A stretch of DNA of 64,000 nt from Stomorhina lunata (taxonomy: Eukaryota; Arthropoda; Insecta; Diptera; Rhiniidae), in assembly GCA_933228675.1 (NCBI GenBank), contig OW121740.1:36961792-37025791 (forward strand), in the 5' to 3' direction. The position numbers and the translations under genes are program-made. Of this stretch, positions 33,630-45,500 are shown in pieces (within the stretch, counting starts at the first letter, position 1; every line of letters starts with the position of its first letter). The notes beneath the pieces are model-generated. The model was given only the letters and a program-made list of their open reading frames with translations, did not search any database and had not been told where the DNA came from.

Positions 33630-36055
33630 TAATATCAAATACATATGATTATTATGGACAGACTAAAAACACATTTAATTAGATAAATAACTTGTACAAG
33701 GTTTTAGATCTAAGCAACCAAAAGCTGTTTCGAAGGTTATTTTGGACGCTGAATCCGAATCTTCACTCAGTTTTTTATATTGGTTCTACTTTTCGAGATA
33801 TTAAATGAAGATATTTTTCCACAATTTGTGACAATTAAAAAGTTTTAAATTAGAAATGAAGAGCAGTCGAACTGAGTCTCTTGTACTGTTTGGGATCTGT
33901 TTCACGTATTAAAGTTCAAGGGTAGTCGCTTATAATCCCTCGACCCAAATATCCTGGTATCGTTATTAGATTTTTGCCAAATCTTGATGTAGTGGCTCTT
34001 CTTGCTCGTCGCTTGTATCACTCAAGTCTTCAGGAAGAAATTCGAGATGGGAATGTAGAAAATGTATTTTGAGAGACATTGAAGCTCCAAACTTGCAATT
34101 ATTTTTCATTCAACTGTCGATTATCTACTTGAAATTCGGCGATTTGCGGTAACCGATAAGATTGTGAAAAAACATTTTAAAATACCACTGCTGCTGCTTC
34201 ATTAGGTGCCAGTTTGGATAATTATTTTAGAGATGCCAACAGCTGACTGTTATTATGATAAGGCAGACTCACTAACTAGAATCAATTTTGAAAAACGAAA
34301 CCCGAAATTGAATTCAGCATCTCAAATAACGTCAAGATTTGTTCTCATCTGCTCTGATCCAAAAGTTGACCGTAATTTGTAAACTTGATATAAATTCGAA
34401 GAAAACGAACTAAACCCCTTTTTAATATTAAAATATATTGTCGACGTTTGATGAACGGCGACTTCCTGCTAAAAAATAGCTGGAATATATTATTTTTCAG
34501 ACTTGCCTGATTGACATTTTTTGCTACATTGTTTCTAGTTAATTTTATGTTAGTATGATAAACTTCCCACAATTTCGGTCTTTAGCTTAGCTAGTATACG
34601 ACGATCCTTGTTTTATTTTTCTATAGAAGTTTTAAAGTGATAAAATTTTCAATATTGTTTTAGTTTTTCACAAATTTAACTACGACACTCAAATGTATTT
34701 AAAGAGGTATTTACTTAATTGATTGTAAGGTTAAATTTTTGATCTTTACAACGAAAAGTTCCTAAAAGCTTTCGATACTGGTGATTTAAAAAAAAAAAAC
34801 AATCTACTGACCAAAAAAAAATTGCAATAATAATCGGAAAACGCCAGATTTGATGGGAATGGCAGCGTATACCAATAAAGTTCTCTAAGCTATTAGGTTT
34901 TTAAGTTTTTTGATTAATCGCATTATCTTGATATAATACTACATTTTTGAGTTTTCTCTCTGTAAAAAGGTCCATATATCGATCCCAGACCCTTTAAGTT
35001 ATAATTAGTTAATTTTCTGTCGCAGACTTCACGTTTTCCATTAATTTATGCATCTCTCGTGTCTTTATTAACTTTATATGGCATTTCGAACGTGTTGGCA
35101 AACCTGTTCTGGAACTGGCGTACTGTCAACAATTCTTATCTATAAACGTCGGTTAATTTCTTTCTATTATCTATTTACATATTTCTATTTTATGTTAAAG
35201 TAAAAAAGTAAAATAGACAAAAATGCTCTCCATATTCTTAATACAAAATATCAATCTATGTATGTAACTTAAAAATCAGTAAAAAAAATTGTTGTTATGA
35301 TTATTTTGAATTGTGTTTTAGGCCATAAAATGTTATTTACACCAATAACAAATATTTGGCACTTATGATAATTTTGTTCTAAAAGTTTGATATTCTTGTA
35401 TTTGAAATATATCAAATTTAAGTTACTATGAAAAAAAAAAATAGAAAAATAAAGTGTTAACTCAACGAACAGCTGTTTTAGAGATCAACAGAAAAAGAAA
35501 GTTTCAATAGAAACTAAAAGTTCTCTGCTTTAACTAGTCGCAGTCTCCCAACTGCTTAACAAAAGAAAAATCAATAAAATTATATGCCACGTTTTTTTCT
35601 AGCAATCACAACAAACTCACACACAATGTCAATTTTAAGCACTATATTTATTCTATTCGAGAAAAAAACATTCTCCCCCGCTGTCTAATAAAAACAACAA
35701 CTTAAAAATAATAACCAAAGGAAAAGTTCCACAAATTGAATGACAAGCGAATTAATTCCAAACGAATAACTTTTTTGTATCCATTCACCTTGTTTAACTT
35801 GCTGATGGTTGTTCCAATGTTGGCTGACTGGCTGGCTGGCTTAGCTTGGTGGTGGAGCAGTAATATTATTTTGTAAATTTCCAATGCGGACTGACTTGAC
35901 TGGTTAGCTGCACGGAGGCAGTAATATTATTTGTGTATAAATTTTAATGTTAAAGAAAATTGTATTGTTTGTTCGTTCGTTGTACATCACTTCAAGGTTT
36001 TTTGCATTAATTTTCACTTGCAATTAAATTGCAGCACTCGTGAAATAAAAACAGC
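33630..36055. other. AT-rich stretch without a recognisable gene
   Basis: Only short open frames occur, with no domain. The TGGCTGACTGGCTGGCTGGC simple repeat near 35820-35840 is the only distinct feature. Confidence 0.45.
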
Positions 36056-36059
36056 AACG

Positions 36060-36786
36060 TGCTATAGTCGGTCAAGCCCGACCATACGATACCCTTCACC
36101 ACTAAGGTCACAGGTGTTATTTTTCCTATATAAAGACAAATATTTGCTAAATTTTGCCATCGTACAAATATTTTCTCAAAACTTATATGTATATTTAAGC
36201 TGTTTCCGTCATTTGGACTTATATGAGAGCTAGGGTCAAATGTGGACCGATTATCTCGAAATTTGGCGAATTGATTACAGTTGTTACAAAAATTATGTAT
36301 GCAAAAAATAAACTTAAAATTCCCATTACCTTCAGATGTATGTACGAGCGTTTTAGTGATTTCTGTCTCATTAAGTGCGTTTAAGTAAAACCGATTTCGA
36401 TGTGGACCGATTTCAACGAAATTTGGTACAGTGATTTTAGTTTAGATAAGCAGTATTTTATTTAAATTTCATGAAAAAATATTGATATTTATGGCCAATA
36501 TAGCAATTCCGGGAAGCGGAACCCGGAATATGGGAGGTACCATAAATATTGGACCGATTTTGACGAATTTCAATAGCCATGGTCCCACTATCAAAAAAAT
36601 TATCTGTACCATTTCATCAAATTATCTTCAGAATTGCGACCTGTACTTTGATTACATGGTTTACATGGGGGTCCAGCCAGCCGTCCAGACGGACGGACTG
36701 ACATCGCTAAGTCGACTCAGAAAGTGATTCTAAGCCTATTAGTATTCTAAAAGGTGGGTCTAAGACAAATATTTCTATGCGTTACT
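36060..36786 (+). mobile_element. DINE-1/mini-me-like repeat, copy A
   Basis: The left end has CTATAGTCGGTCAAGCCCGA, with a GTCGG..CCGAC stem, then ATACCCTTCACCAC. Near the right end is a GACGGACGGACTGACATCGC microsatellite-like block, and it ends GGGTCTAAGACAAATATTTC. Both features are typical of the DINE-1/INE-1/mini-me repeats of Diptera. A full copy is at 62884-63570 and a shorter inverted copy at 53511-54016. Short frames inside it are not genes. Confidence 0.75.
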
Positions 36787-36861
36787 TCTTGGATGGCTTA
36801 CTGTCCCCACCCCCATTTTATTTTTCCCACTAAATTCCCGTTTATTTGTTTTTCCTACTTA

Positions 36862-37800
36862 ATAATTGGGGCGTACCAATGTGGCTTTAGGCCAGGAATA
36901 TCAACGACTGTCCAGAACTTTAATCTACGTTAAATTGTGGAGAAGACCCAAGAGAAACAAATTGATTCGTGTCATCTCTTTGCTGACTATAAAAAAGCTT
37001 TTGACATTCCCATACGGATAGAGGTGCTTGAATGAATGTCAGAGTTCGGCATCCCTATGTAGCTAATAAAGTTATGCAGGATGACTCTAACTAACTAACC
37101 TATCTGTTAAGATAGGTTCTTACCTAGTCTTTCATAACTAAACGGGGATTCAGTCTATCATGTGATCTCTTCAATATTGCTTTAGAGAAAATCTTGCAAG
37201 GTGCAGCAATTAATACAACTGGTACAATTTTCCATAGAAAACATATGCTACATGCGTTCGCCGATGCCATTGATATTCTGGGACGCTGTTTGCCGCCTTT
37301 TCCAGTATCGAGAATGAATCAAACAAAATGTTCTAGCAGTCAATGAAACAAAAACAAAACTGATGGTTTCTACAGGCATACAGACCACTAGAATTGGATT
37401 ACATGTGTCCGTTGAGAACTATAGCTTTAAGGTTGTTGTCGTGAACATCAACAACGATATAAGCTTCGAAACCAAACGTATAATCATACTTGCCAATCGA
37501 TGCTATTTTGGCCTAAGCAAACAGCTAATAATTAAAGTCATCTCCGAAGGAACTAAAATTAAGCAGCAGCGACTGCGTTGGCGAGGGCATGTTGTGCGAA
37601 TGGAAGGAAATACTACGGCAAGAAAAGTGATCGATAATAATACCTAGGGAACTCGTACAAGAGGGCGTCCAAAACTTCGATGGAAAGACAAAGTAGAAGA
37701 AAATCTTTCAAAACTTGGCATACGAAATTGTAGAATATGTGGACAAGATATGCTCTTCCTTTCACCTAAATATGTTGTAACAATAGGCCATTTAGTAGTT
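36862..37800 (+). pseudogene. RTE-like LINE remnant, copy 2
   Basis: It begins at the equivalent of YQCGFRPG (GGCGTACCAATGTGGCTTTA) and runs in broken frames through HLFADYKKAFD and a damaged ADD box (HAFADAIDILG, where the second catalytic Asp has become Ala). It ends with RGRPKLRWKDKVEENLSKLG. Several deletions shorten the middle. It follows the element at 12490-13765 closely. Confidence 0.8.
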
Positions 37801-37839
37801 AAATAAGTATTAAGTACTATTTTTTCAGAATAGTACATG

Positions 37840-38840
37840 TTCTGATAATGCCTGACTATTCGAGATGGTTGTCAACGCAAATCCGCCTTTACTTTATCCT
37901 AAGATCTGTGGACTCCTTGCATTTGATGTCGCACAATTTCTTCGACTAGACTTTCAAATTATTAAAAATGTATAGTTAAAGCTTTTACAAGTCGAGAGGA
38001 AAAGGTAAAACAATTCCAAAGCAAATCAGTCTATGTCAATTAAGTAACAAACAATAGCTCAAACACATTTACCTACACACCTATTTTAATGTAGGGCGTA
38101 ACATCTTGGTTACAAAAGAACAGAACTAAAATTCCATTGTTTAGAAAAATGTGTATTACAATTTCTATAATTAAATGATTAAACATTTGAATATTGTATA
38201 ATAAATACCAAACAAAATAAAAACAATTTAATGATAAATACAAAATATTTGGTCAGGACTTAAAAAAAATCCAATAACAATCTGACCAGGGGAAACAAGA
38301 AAAACAACAAAAATAAAATTCACTAGAAGACATTTTGTTAAAACAGAAGAGATGGCGTTAAAAACTGTTGTGAAATTCCAAGGGAATCTCTAGAAATTTG
38401 GTTTCAGGCTAAATTTTTTATTAAGCACATTGTTTTGAACTTAATTAATGAAATTGATCAACAAAAGGAACATCTGCTCTTAATTTTCATAAACAATTTT
38501 GCCTATACATTGATCTCCTTGTTAATTAACAAAAACGCTGACGCTTTATTGTTGCTTAATTTGCTTTGAAAACGCTATTAATATTTACATTTCCTGAATT
38601 TTGTATGCTTTTCTTTTTACTTACCTTTTTCACAAAATTTTTATTAGTTTTTTAGTTAATTATTTTCAAGTTAAACACACAAATTACACGAATGAAAATT
38701 CTCGATTTTCTTCACAGCAGACCAAATTCACATTCGTCTGCATGCGACAATTTATTATTTTTGTATTTCTACCAGCAGAGTTGCATTTTTGCAAAACACA
38801 GGCTTGCTTTTTGTATAAATGTGGTGCCAGATTGTACAAA
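37840..38840. other. AT-rich stretch without a recognisable gene
   Basis: No coding region or named repeat seen. Confidence 0.4.
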
Positions 38841-38841
38841 T

Positions 38842-39002
38842 AAATGTTTAATAGAATAGGGGCATGTTTTGTTAACTTTTATTTTTTTGAAAACGCCTTT
38901 TAATCCAATAATGATGAACAAATGTTTAAGAGTATAGGGGCGATTTTTTTTAAGGTGGTTTGTTTAAAAACGCATTTTTATCTAACAATAACGAAACATT
39001 TC
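38842..39002. repeat. Two-copy direct repeat of about 80 bp
   Basis: AAATGTTTAATAGAATAGGGGC at about 38842 and AAATGTTTAAGAGTATAGGGGC at about 38921 start two similar blocks. Each continues with GTTTG or TTTTT runs and AAAACGC, then an AATAATGA-like stretch. Confidence 0.6.
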
Positions 39003-39010
39003 ATATGGTT

Positions 39011-39075
39011 TTTATACCATGACTTTTTTAATAACATTTTTCGCAATAATATTTGGAAGAAATCATGGTATAAAT
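39011..39075. repeat. Hairpin with ATACCATGA/TCATGGTAT arms
   Basis: TTTATACCATGA near 39011-39022 and its complement TCATGGTATAAA near 39062-39073 form a 12-bp stem with a loop of about 40 bases. It lies immediately before the MITE at 39194. Confidence 0.65.
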
Positions 39076-39193
39076 ATAGAAATAGTAATTATAAAAAACT
39101 TTACTTTGCAAAATAAACACTAGGCGTAGAGGTTTTTATTTTTAATTTTAAGAGAGATAAAAAATCATAGAAAGAGTCATTATAAACTAGTTT

Positions 39194-39681
39194 ACATATC
39201 GATGGTTAATATAAAAAAAGGCCTAACTCGATTTTTTGATACTTTACAGCTTCCATAAATGCCGCGAGCAAGCATGTATTCAACAAAAACGTAAAACGTC
39301 CGTAATTTATTACAATATCCATCACCCTTTACAGGCAAGTTGCCTTTTCTATTTATCGTGCATTAAAACAAGACAAATATAGTTTTAAGTATATCATATA
39401 TTACACTTTCGTTTGTATTAAAATTACCAATGTAATGAAAAGAGAAGAAGACTCAATAAAAATTTTACTACTACTACTACTACTTTACAGGAGAAAGAAA
39501 AAATGCAATAAAAATTTTAAAATTTTAGATACAACAAACATTTTAATACAATTTTGAATAGAAAAAGCAACAAATATTCATATCATTTACGATTTTTTTG
39601 TTGTATCTAAAATTGTTTCCTTTTTCTATAAAGTAACAAAAAATCGAGTAATGCCTATTTTATAGTAAGCCATCGATATGT
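39194..39681. mobile_element. MITE with about 55-bp terminal inverted repeats
   Basis: ACATATCGATGG opens at 39194 and continues to a CTCGATTTTTTGATACTTTA segment. The mirrored right end closes at 39681 with about 80 percent match over 55 bp. No coding capacity. Target duplication not resolved. Confidence 0.75.
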
Positions 39682-39694
39682 GAATCCACGATTC

Positions 39695-39960
39695 AGGTAG
39701 CAGGTTAGTCATCCACCTAGCATACCAGAGGTCCCAAGCTCGATCTCTAGCCAAAACCACTTAAAAAATGTTAATTTAAAAAAAAAACGGTTCATCTCAT
39801 AACTCAGCCCGCCACTGGTTATTGAGTAGTAGGCTATGTAAAACTTCTCTAGCCGGAGTTAAAACGTAGGTTCCTTTCAATGAGTCTAAAAAAAGAATCG
39901 GATGCAGCTCATTGTCTGACAGAAGTACCCCTTATTCCAATTGGAATGTCGTGGGAATTA
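39695..39960 (+). repeat. tRNA-derived SINE, copy 1
   Basis: The head GTAGCAGGTTAGTCATCCAC (A-box side) is followed by CTAGCATACCAGAGGTCCC and AGCTCGATCTC (B-box side), then a body with CACTGGTTATTGAGTAGTAG and GAATCGGATGCAGC, ending CCCTTATTCCAATTGGAAT. The same head-body order occurs inverted at 52791-53055, and the head recurs at 63925-63965. Confidence 0.75.
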
Positions 39961-40079
39961 AGTAAGTATGTAATATATACTAGGGGCAGGAGTTTCGATT
40001 TTTATGGCCGGAGGTGATAAGTTGATAAGGTTCGTGTTCCAACTTATAAAAATCATGTGGTTAAAGGACGTATGTCCAA

Positions 40080-40665
40080 TCGTTGGAATCTCAGTGTTCT
40101 TTGTCCAGTGCACAAAAAGGTAATGAAACAAAATGCTCCAATTAATTAAAGCCTCCTTTCGAATTCGTAACAGATTATATCGGCTTTACTGTACGAAAGG
40201 CTAAAACCAAAGAATAACGAAATAATTGAGACCTACGAATGTGGCTTTTGGTCAAGTAACCAAACGAAACAAATACCAAATATCATCTCTTCGTTGACTA
40301 CCAAACTGCTTCTGATAGCCCGATACGAACGAAGGTATTTAAAACAATGTCTGAGTTCGGCACCTCTATGAATTAATAAGGTTAAGCAAGACGTCATTAT
40401 CTGAGACAATATCATTAATTAAGTAGGTAAGAACTTTTCAGAGCCCTTCATAACTGTACGAGAATTTAGGGATAGTTTAAAATCCTGCGAGTTAATGCAT
40501 TGCCGTCTTTTCAAGTATCGAAAAGAAATTAATGAAAAAAAAAAATAAAAACTTGAATTGGACCAAATGTGGTCGTTGACAACTATAGCTCCAAGGTTTT
40601 GAAATAATTTGTTTACCTTGGTACCGCCGTGAACATAAGTTATGTAATAAGCCGAATTAAGCTCT
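40080..40665 (+). pseudogene. RTE-like LINE remnant, copy 3
   Basis: The equivalent of HKKG at 40108, YERLKPKNNEIIETYECGFW around 40192-40250 and pieces of the SSLTTK and FITVREF blocks are recognisable. The region of the catalytic box has been deleted. More decayed than the other two copies. Confidence 0.65.
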
Positions 40666-40667
40666 CC

Positions 40668-40750
40668 GTCATTCTCAAAGTGAAAGTAATTGTCAATGTG
40701 CAAGTCATTGTCAACATAAAACTCGTAATCAAAGCACTTGTCATAGGACA
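40668..40750. repeat. 18-bp minisatellite, copy 1
   Basis: Four imperfect units of CAAAGTACAAGTCATTGT type. On the minus strand they read as six-residue acidic/aromatic repeats (YVDNDL, HIDNYF). A matching array lies at 51133-51230 and both end with GTCATAGG. Confidence 0.65.
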
Positions 40751-40759
40751 TTTAGTATA

Positions 40760-42280
40760 ATATAATCTAAATACGTATTAAATGAGGTCAATTATGATTT
40801 TTTGTGAATAAGTTGTTCATGTTTTTAACACACTTTGCTTTGAAATAAGTAATTTGTGTCAAGTTTTTAAATCCGCTATGCGGAAACATGTCGTTTCTTT
40901 CTTTTGTACTCGTCGATGTTTAATACTAATGTTATAATTTCACTAAAACTAGAACAAAAATCTCAAATGTTATTTCCAATAAGAACATATGCGAAAGGTT
41001 ATGAAGAAAGCATGTAGGGTATGCTCTTACCAGCTATAATTTTTAAAATCTTCTTTGGATTTTAAAGTTTAGAATGTGTTTGTTTTTTACTCTTTTTAAC
41101 TTAGTCTACTTTCACACTACTCAGGTTTTGCTCATCAAGTCTTGAGTTTGTATTAGAATAAGCTGACAGAATTGAAATTGATACAAAGATGACCAAGTTC
41201 AAGTTTACGAATTTTGAAAATTATTATAAAATTTATTGAAAATGAAATAAATACTTATGAAGTAAATGCTCGTATGTAAACGTGAATGCAGGTTCAAAAT
41301 AAATTTGTTAATTTTTTATGATCTAAAAAATATGTGGTTCTATATTATATTGTATATTTTTAATAAATATACCTTTTACATGGCACAACTACACTAGGTA
41401 AAATCACTAGGTAGAGTTATAAATTTTTTAGACCCTGTTATGACAAAAAACCAAAATGAAACTCAAAACAAAAGAACATATTGAATGACATGAATTTAAG
41501 ATTTGCGCCGTACGCGTCGCTCCATAGTTGAATCTTATTTGTCGGACATTTTATATATTTCACGTTTTTTTGCTGGTAAAATGCGTTACAAATTCTTCAT
41601 TTAAATCATTTAAAAATTATTTTAATTTACTTTTTTTGACAAACAATTAAAATACAGAGAAAAAATATATTTTATTAATTTTCTTTTGTTTGACTTTTCA
41701 GGGATTTGAAATTGAGAACGAAGTGTGTAGCCTAGTTTTTATTGTATTATGCCTTTTTAAATATTTTGTATTCGTTCATTCTGTTGTTCATTGCATTAGT
41801 TTTTAAATATACTATTGTAAATAGTGTAAAAATGAAACTATTTGAACTGATATGGTAACATAATTGAGCTGTGTTTAATAATCACAACATCCTTAGCATA
41901 TGCTACAATTTTTACATGACATTCGAGCATAAAAAACAACAAAAATTGTTTTATTTACAAAGAATTTCACTTGTCACAAAAAAAATTCAGCTGCATTTCA
42001 TCATTTACAAAAGTTTAGTTTCAAGCGTAAAATACAATTATTTATAATAAAGTTTTAACAAACAATTAAGAAATTTTAATAGGACTCTAAAAAGTATTAA
42101 GAAAACATTGAAGTTTAACGAAATTAAAGAAAATATAAAGAAAAACAAGGAACATAAAAATTACGTGACGTTTTGCTGTTTGATTGGTGTTTCCCAAGAA
42201 AATAAATCTTATTAATGTTGTTTTTATTGTTGTAATACAAGGGCCAACAAAGCAAAGTGTTGTTGTTTTTCTTTTTGTTA
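40760..42280. other. Intergenic stretch upstream of Gmppb
   Basis: AT-rich; no gene or named repeat seen. The Gmppb promoter and 5' untranslated region should lie in its distal part, but no core element can be named with confidence. Confidence 0.4.
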
Positions 42281-42594
42281 AGGAAAGCAAGAGGAGAAGT
42301 ACACAAAATATTAAACAAAAGCGAGAGAGAGAATGTGAGTATTTGCCGGTTGTGTATTTTTGTTATTGTAGAAAAACAAATTTAATGTTTTTTCTTCTTA
42401 TCAGTTTATTATTGGGAGGAGTAGTAAGACAAAATCCAGAACAAAACACTAGTAGACCCAAAAATTGCGTTTATAGAAAGACTAGAACTAACAACGAATC
42501 GAGGAAAAATTTATGCTGGTTTTGTATGAATTGGATATAATTGAAGAAAATAATTGACGTGTCGTTCGTGTTTATTAAACAAAATTGTATAAAA

Positions 42595-45500
42595 ATGTGT
42601 GGTTCTACTCCCCCTTTAACAAAAGGCACCAGAGCTTTGATTTTGGTAGGTGGTTATGGTACCCGTTTAAGACCCTTAACATTGAGTACACCAAAACCTT
42701 TGGTGGAATTTGCCAACAAACCCATATTGCTTCATCAGCTGGAAGCATTAGTGGCAGCAGGATGTACGCAGGTATTGAAGAATAAAGATTTATATACTTA
42801 CCTCGATTTGATATGATATTTTTTCCAGGTCATCTTGGCCGTCTCCTATCGTGCCGAGCAAATGGAAAAAGAACTCAAACTAGAGGCTGAAAAACTCGGT
42901 GTTGAACTCATATTTTCACATGAAACCGAACCTTTGGGTACAGCCGGCCCTTTGGCCTTAGCCAAGCATATTTTAAATGCCAGCTCTGAACCTTTTTATG
43001 TTCTCAACTCAGATGTTATCTGCGATTTTCCCTTCAAACAACTGGAACAATTCCATCGCAGTCATGGCAAAGAGGGCACTATAGTGGTGACCAAAGTGGA
43101 AGAACCCTCAAAATATGGTGTTGTTCTGTACGATGAACAGGGCTGTATTAAGAATTTCATTGAGAAACCACAAGAATTTGTGAGTAACAAAATTAATGCT
43201 GGCATTTATATATTCAACCCATCAGTATTGGATCGCATTGAAGTTAAACCGACTTCAATCGAAAAGGAAATTTTCCCTGTTATGGCGGAACAACAACAAT
43301 TGTTTGCCATGGAATTGCCTGGATTTTGGATGGATATAGGACAACCGAAAGATTTTCTAACAGGTATTTTGTTAAATTGGCTAGAATATTTTTGGTCTTC
43401 ATTTTGCTTATCTTGAAAACAAAGTTGGTTATCGTGAGTCACAAGGATTCTTGGTATAAAACTTTGTCTTTTTATCTTTTGAAATGAAATATTAATTGTT
43501 TTGTTATAGAGCTAGAAATAAGAAATTTTGTGTCTTGGGACAAGAAATCAGAACTTTTGTAATAATTAACAAAAATGAAAGTAATATACTCGGTGAAGCC
43601 CGACTATTTAATACCCTTCACCACTGAGGTCAAGTGGGAAACACTTTTCAATAAATTTTAAAGTTTTCTTCATATCTGAGCTTAATATTCCTAACATCAA
43701 TAACACTGTGCTAGTTGAAAAAAACGAAAAAGGGAGACCTAGTGGGTAAAGATAATTCGAGTACGATGAATTCAATGGTGTTAACCGATTTTTTACGTTA
43801 GCTCTAGTTTTCGAGATATAGCGTTATATAAAAAATGGATGAGGCCTGCGCAATAAATATTCGCGTAACTCGAAAACTGTTTATTTTCTTGAACTAAGTA
43901 AAAAAATCGAAATTCTGAAACAAAATTATCTTTCAGAAATACATACTAATTTTTTTTAATCCTAGCAGTCGTTTTGGAAATAATTTATCCTTTCAACCTG
44001 TAGTGGTGAAAGGTGCAAAAACCAATTTTCGGCTTTCTCAATCAAAACTGTTGATTGACCGTTAGTATGACGTTATACATATATGGACCCATGATAGCGT
44101 CAAATGTCCAACTGGATTTGTGAAGTTGGAATTTAATGTTTTGATGGTTGACAGAAATGCATTTAAAGGAAGCACCATTTAAAAGTTGAAATTTGAAAAT
44201 GCAATAAAACAAAAACATTTTGGAATCCTGGCAAATAGATTTGTACATTGTGTAGTACAATTGTTCCGATTGGAAATTACGTGAAATTAATTCCGTATTT
44301 TGCTTCTAAAGAAAATGTTAAACTTTTTTTTTCGGAATAAAACTAATTTCTATTTTCAAAGTGAAATTGAATGCAGAAAGATAGATTTACTGATTTCAAT
44401 TGAAAAAATTTTAAAATTTTTAATGTAAAATTTTTCGAAATCTATAGAACAATTCGAAATCTATAAAACCATTTGGATCGGAATTCAACTACGGAATGGT
44501 TCGAACACAATTTGTGACGTTGCTGATTATTTCTGCTTATCACACAGTACCCCATTACATCACGAATGTTGGTCTTCAAATACTCAATTGTCTCTGGTTT
44601 GTCGTCATAACACATGTTCTTTACGGTGTCCCACATAAATTAATTTTTTGTTGGACAATTGACATCACTATTTCTGCTTATTAAACGGCCATAAAACGTT
44701 TGAGTTAATAAATCGGTTGTCAAATCGTAAATCTATTCATTTAGTTCATTGGAGATAATATGCTAAATATTATGACAGAATAGAATGAAATAAACATTTC
44801 TAAATTCGAAATAACCGGTGTTTCAAATTTTAACCGATAGATAGCCCACCCGATATGTTAACAGAAGCTTTCTGATTAGCAAAACTTGTTGTGTAGCCCA
44901 CCCGATATGTTAACAGAAGCTTTCTGATTAGTGTTAACATAATTCCCGTTTTCTATTTCGGTTAAGAGTTCAGTTAAATAGATGATCTTAACTATTGGCA
45001 TCCGTAGGGGGACAAAAAATGCAGCATTCCACACTCCTAAGGGTCATATAGTTTTTTAGTATTGCCACTAATTATTAATCTTATTTAAAATCATACAAAT
45101 TTGTAAAAAAAAATAATTTATGATATGAAATAAGCCCGACTAATTGCACACTGATACATTTTGAGGAAAAAGAAATACACGTTTAAGGAAACCTATATCA
45201 AACGATAGGCCTTATTGAGTGTATCAGTTTGTCATTTTTAGAAATTTCGATATACCCTCAAAATCGAAAGTTATCGATAAAAAACGATTTTTTTGGTCTT
45301 CTCGTACAAAAATAGGCCTAGCTAAGTCATTTGTTTATCGATTTGAAATTTTAACACGGTTTCAGACAGACAAGACATCAGGCTTTCTTCTTGTTAAAAA
45401 AGATTTTTTATTTCATCAAATTATCACAAAAATATTTTCAAACAAATTTTTATTTTTTTTTTTTTTCGATTTTTTCACATTGGGACGCCGTTTTCCGCAG

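Noticed and set aside
36482..36727. 81-residue open frame
   Set aside because: It lies inside DINE-like copy A and is not preserved in copy C.
40419..40751. 110-residue minus-strand frame with acidic/aromatic repeats
   Set aside because: It is made of the antisense of an RTE-like LINE remnant and an 18-bp minisatellite; no independent gene signal.
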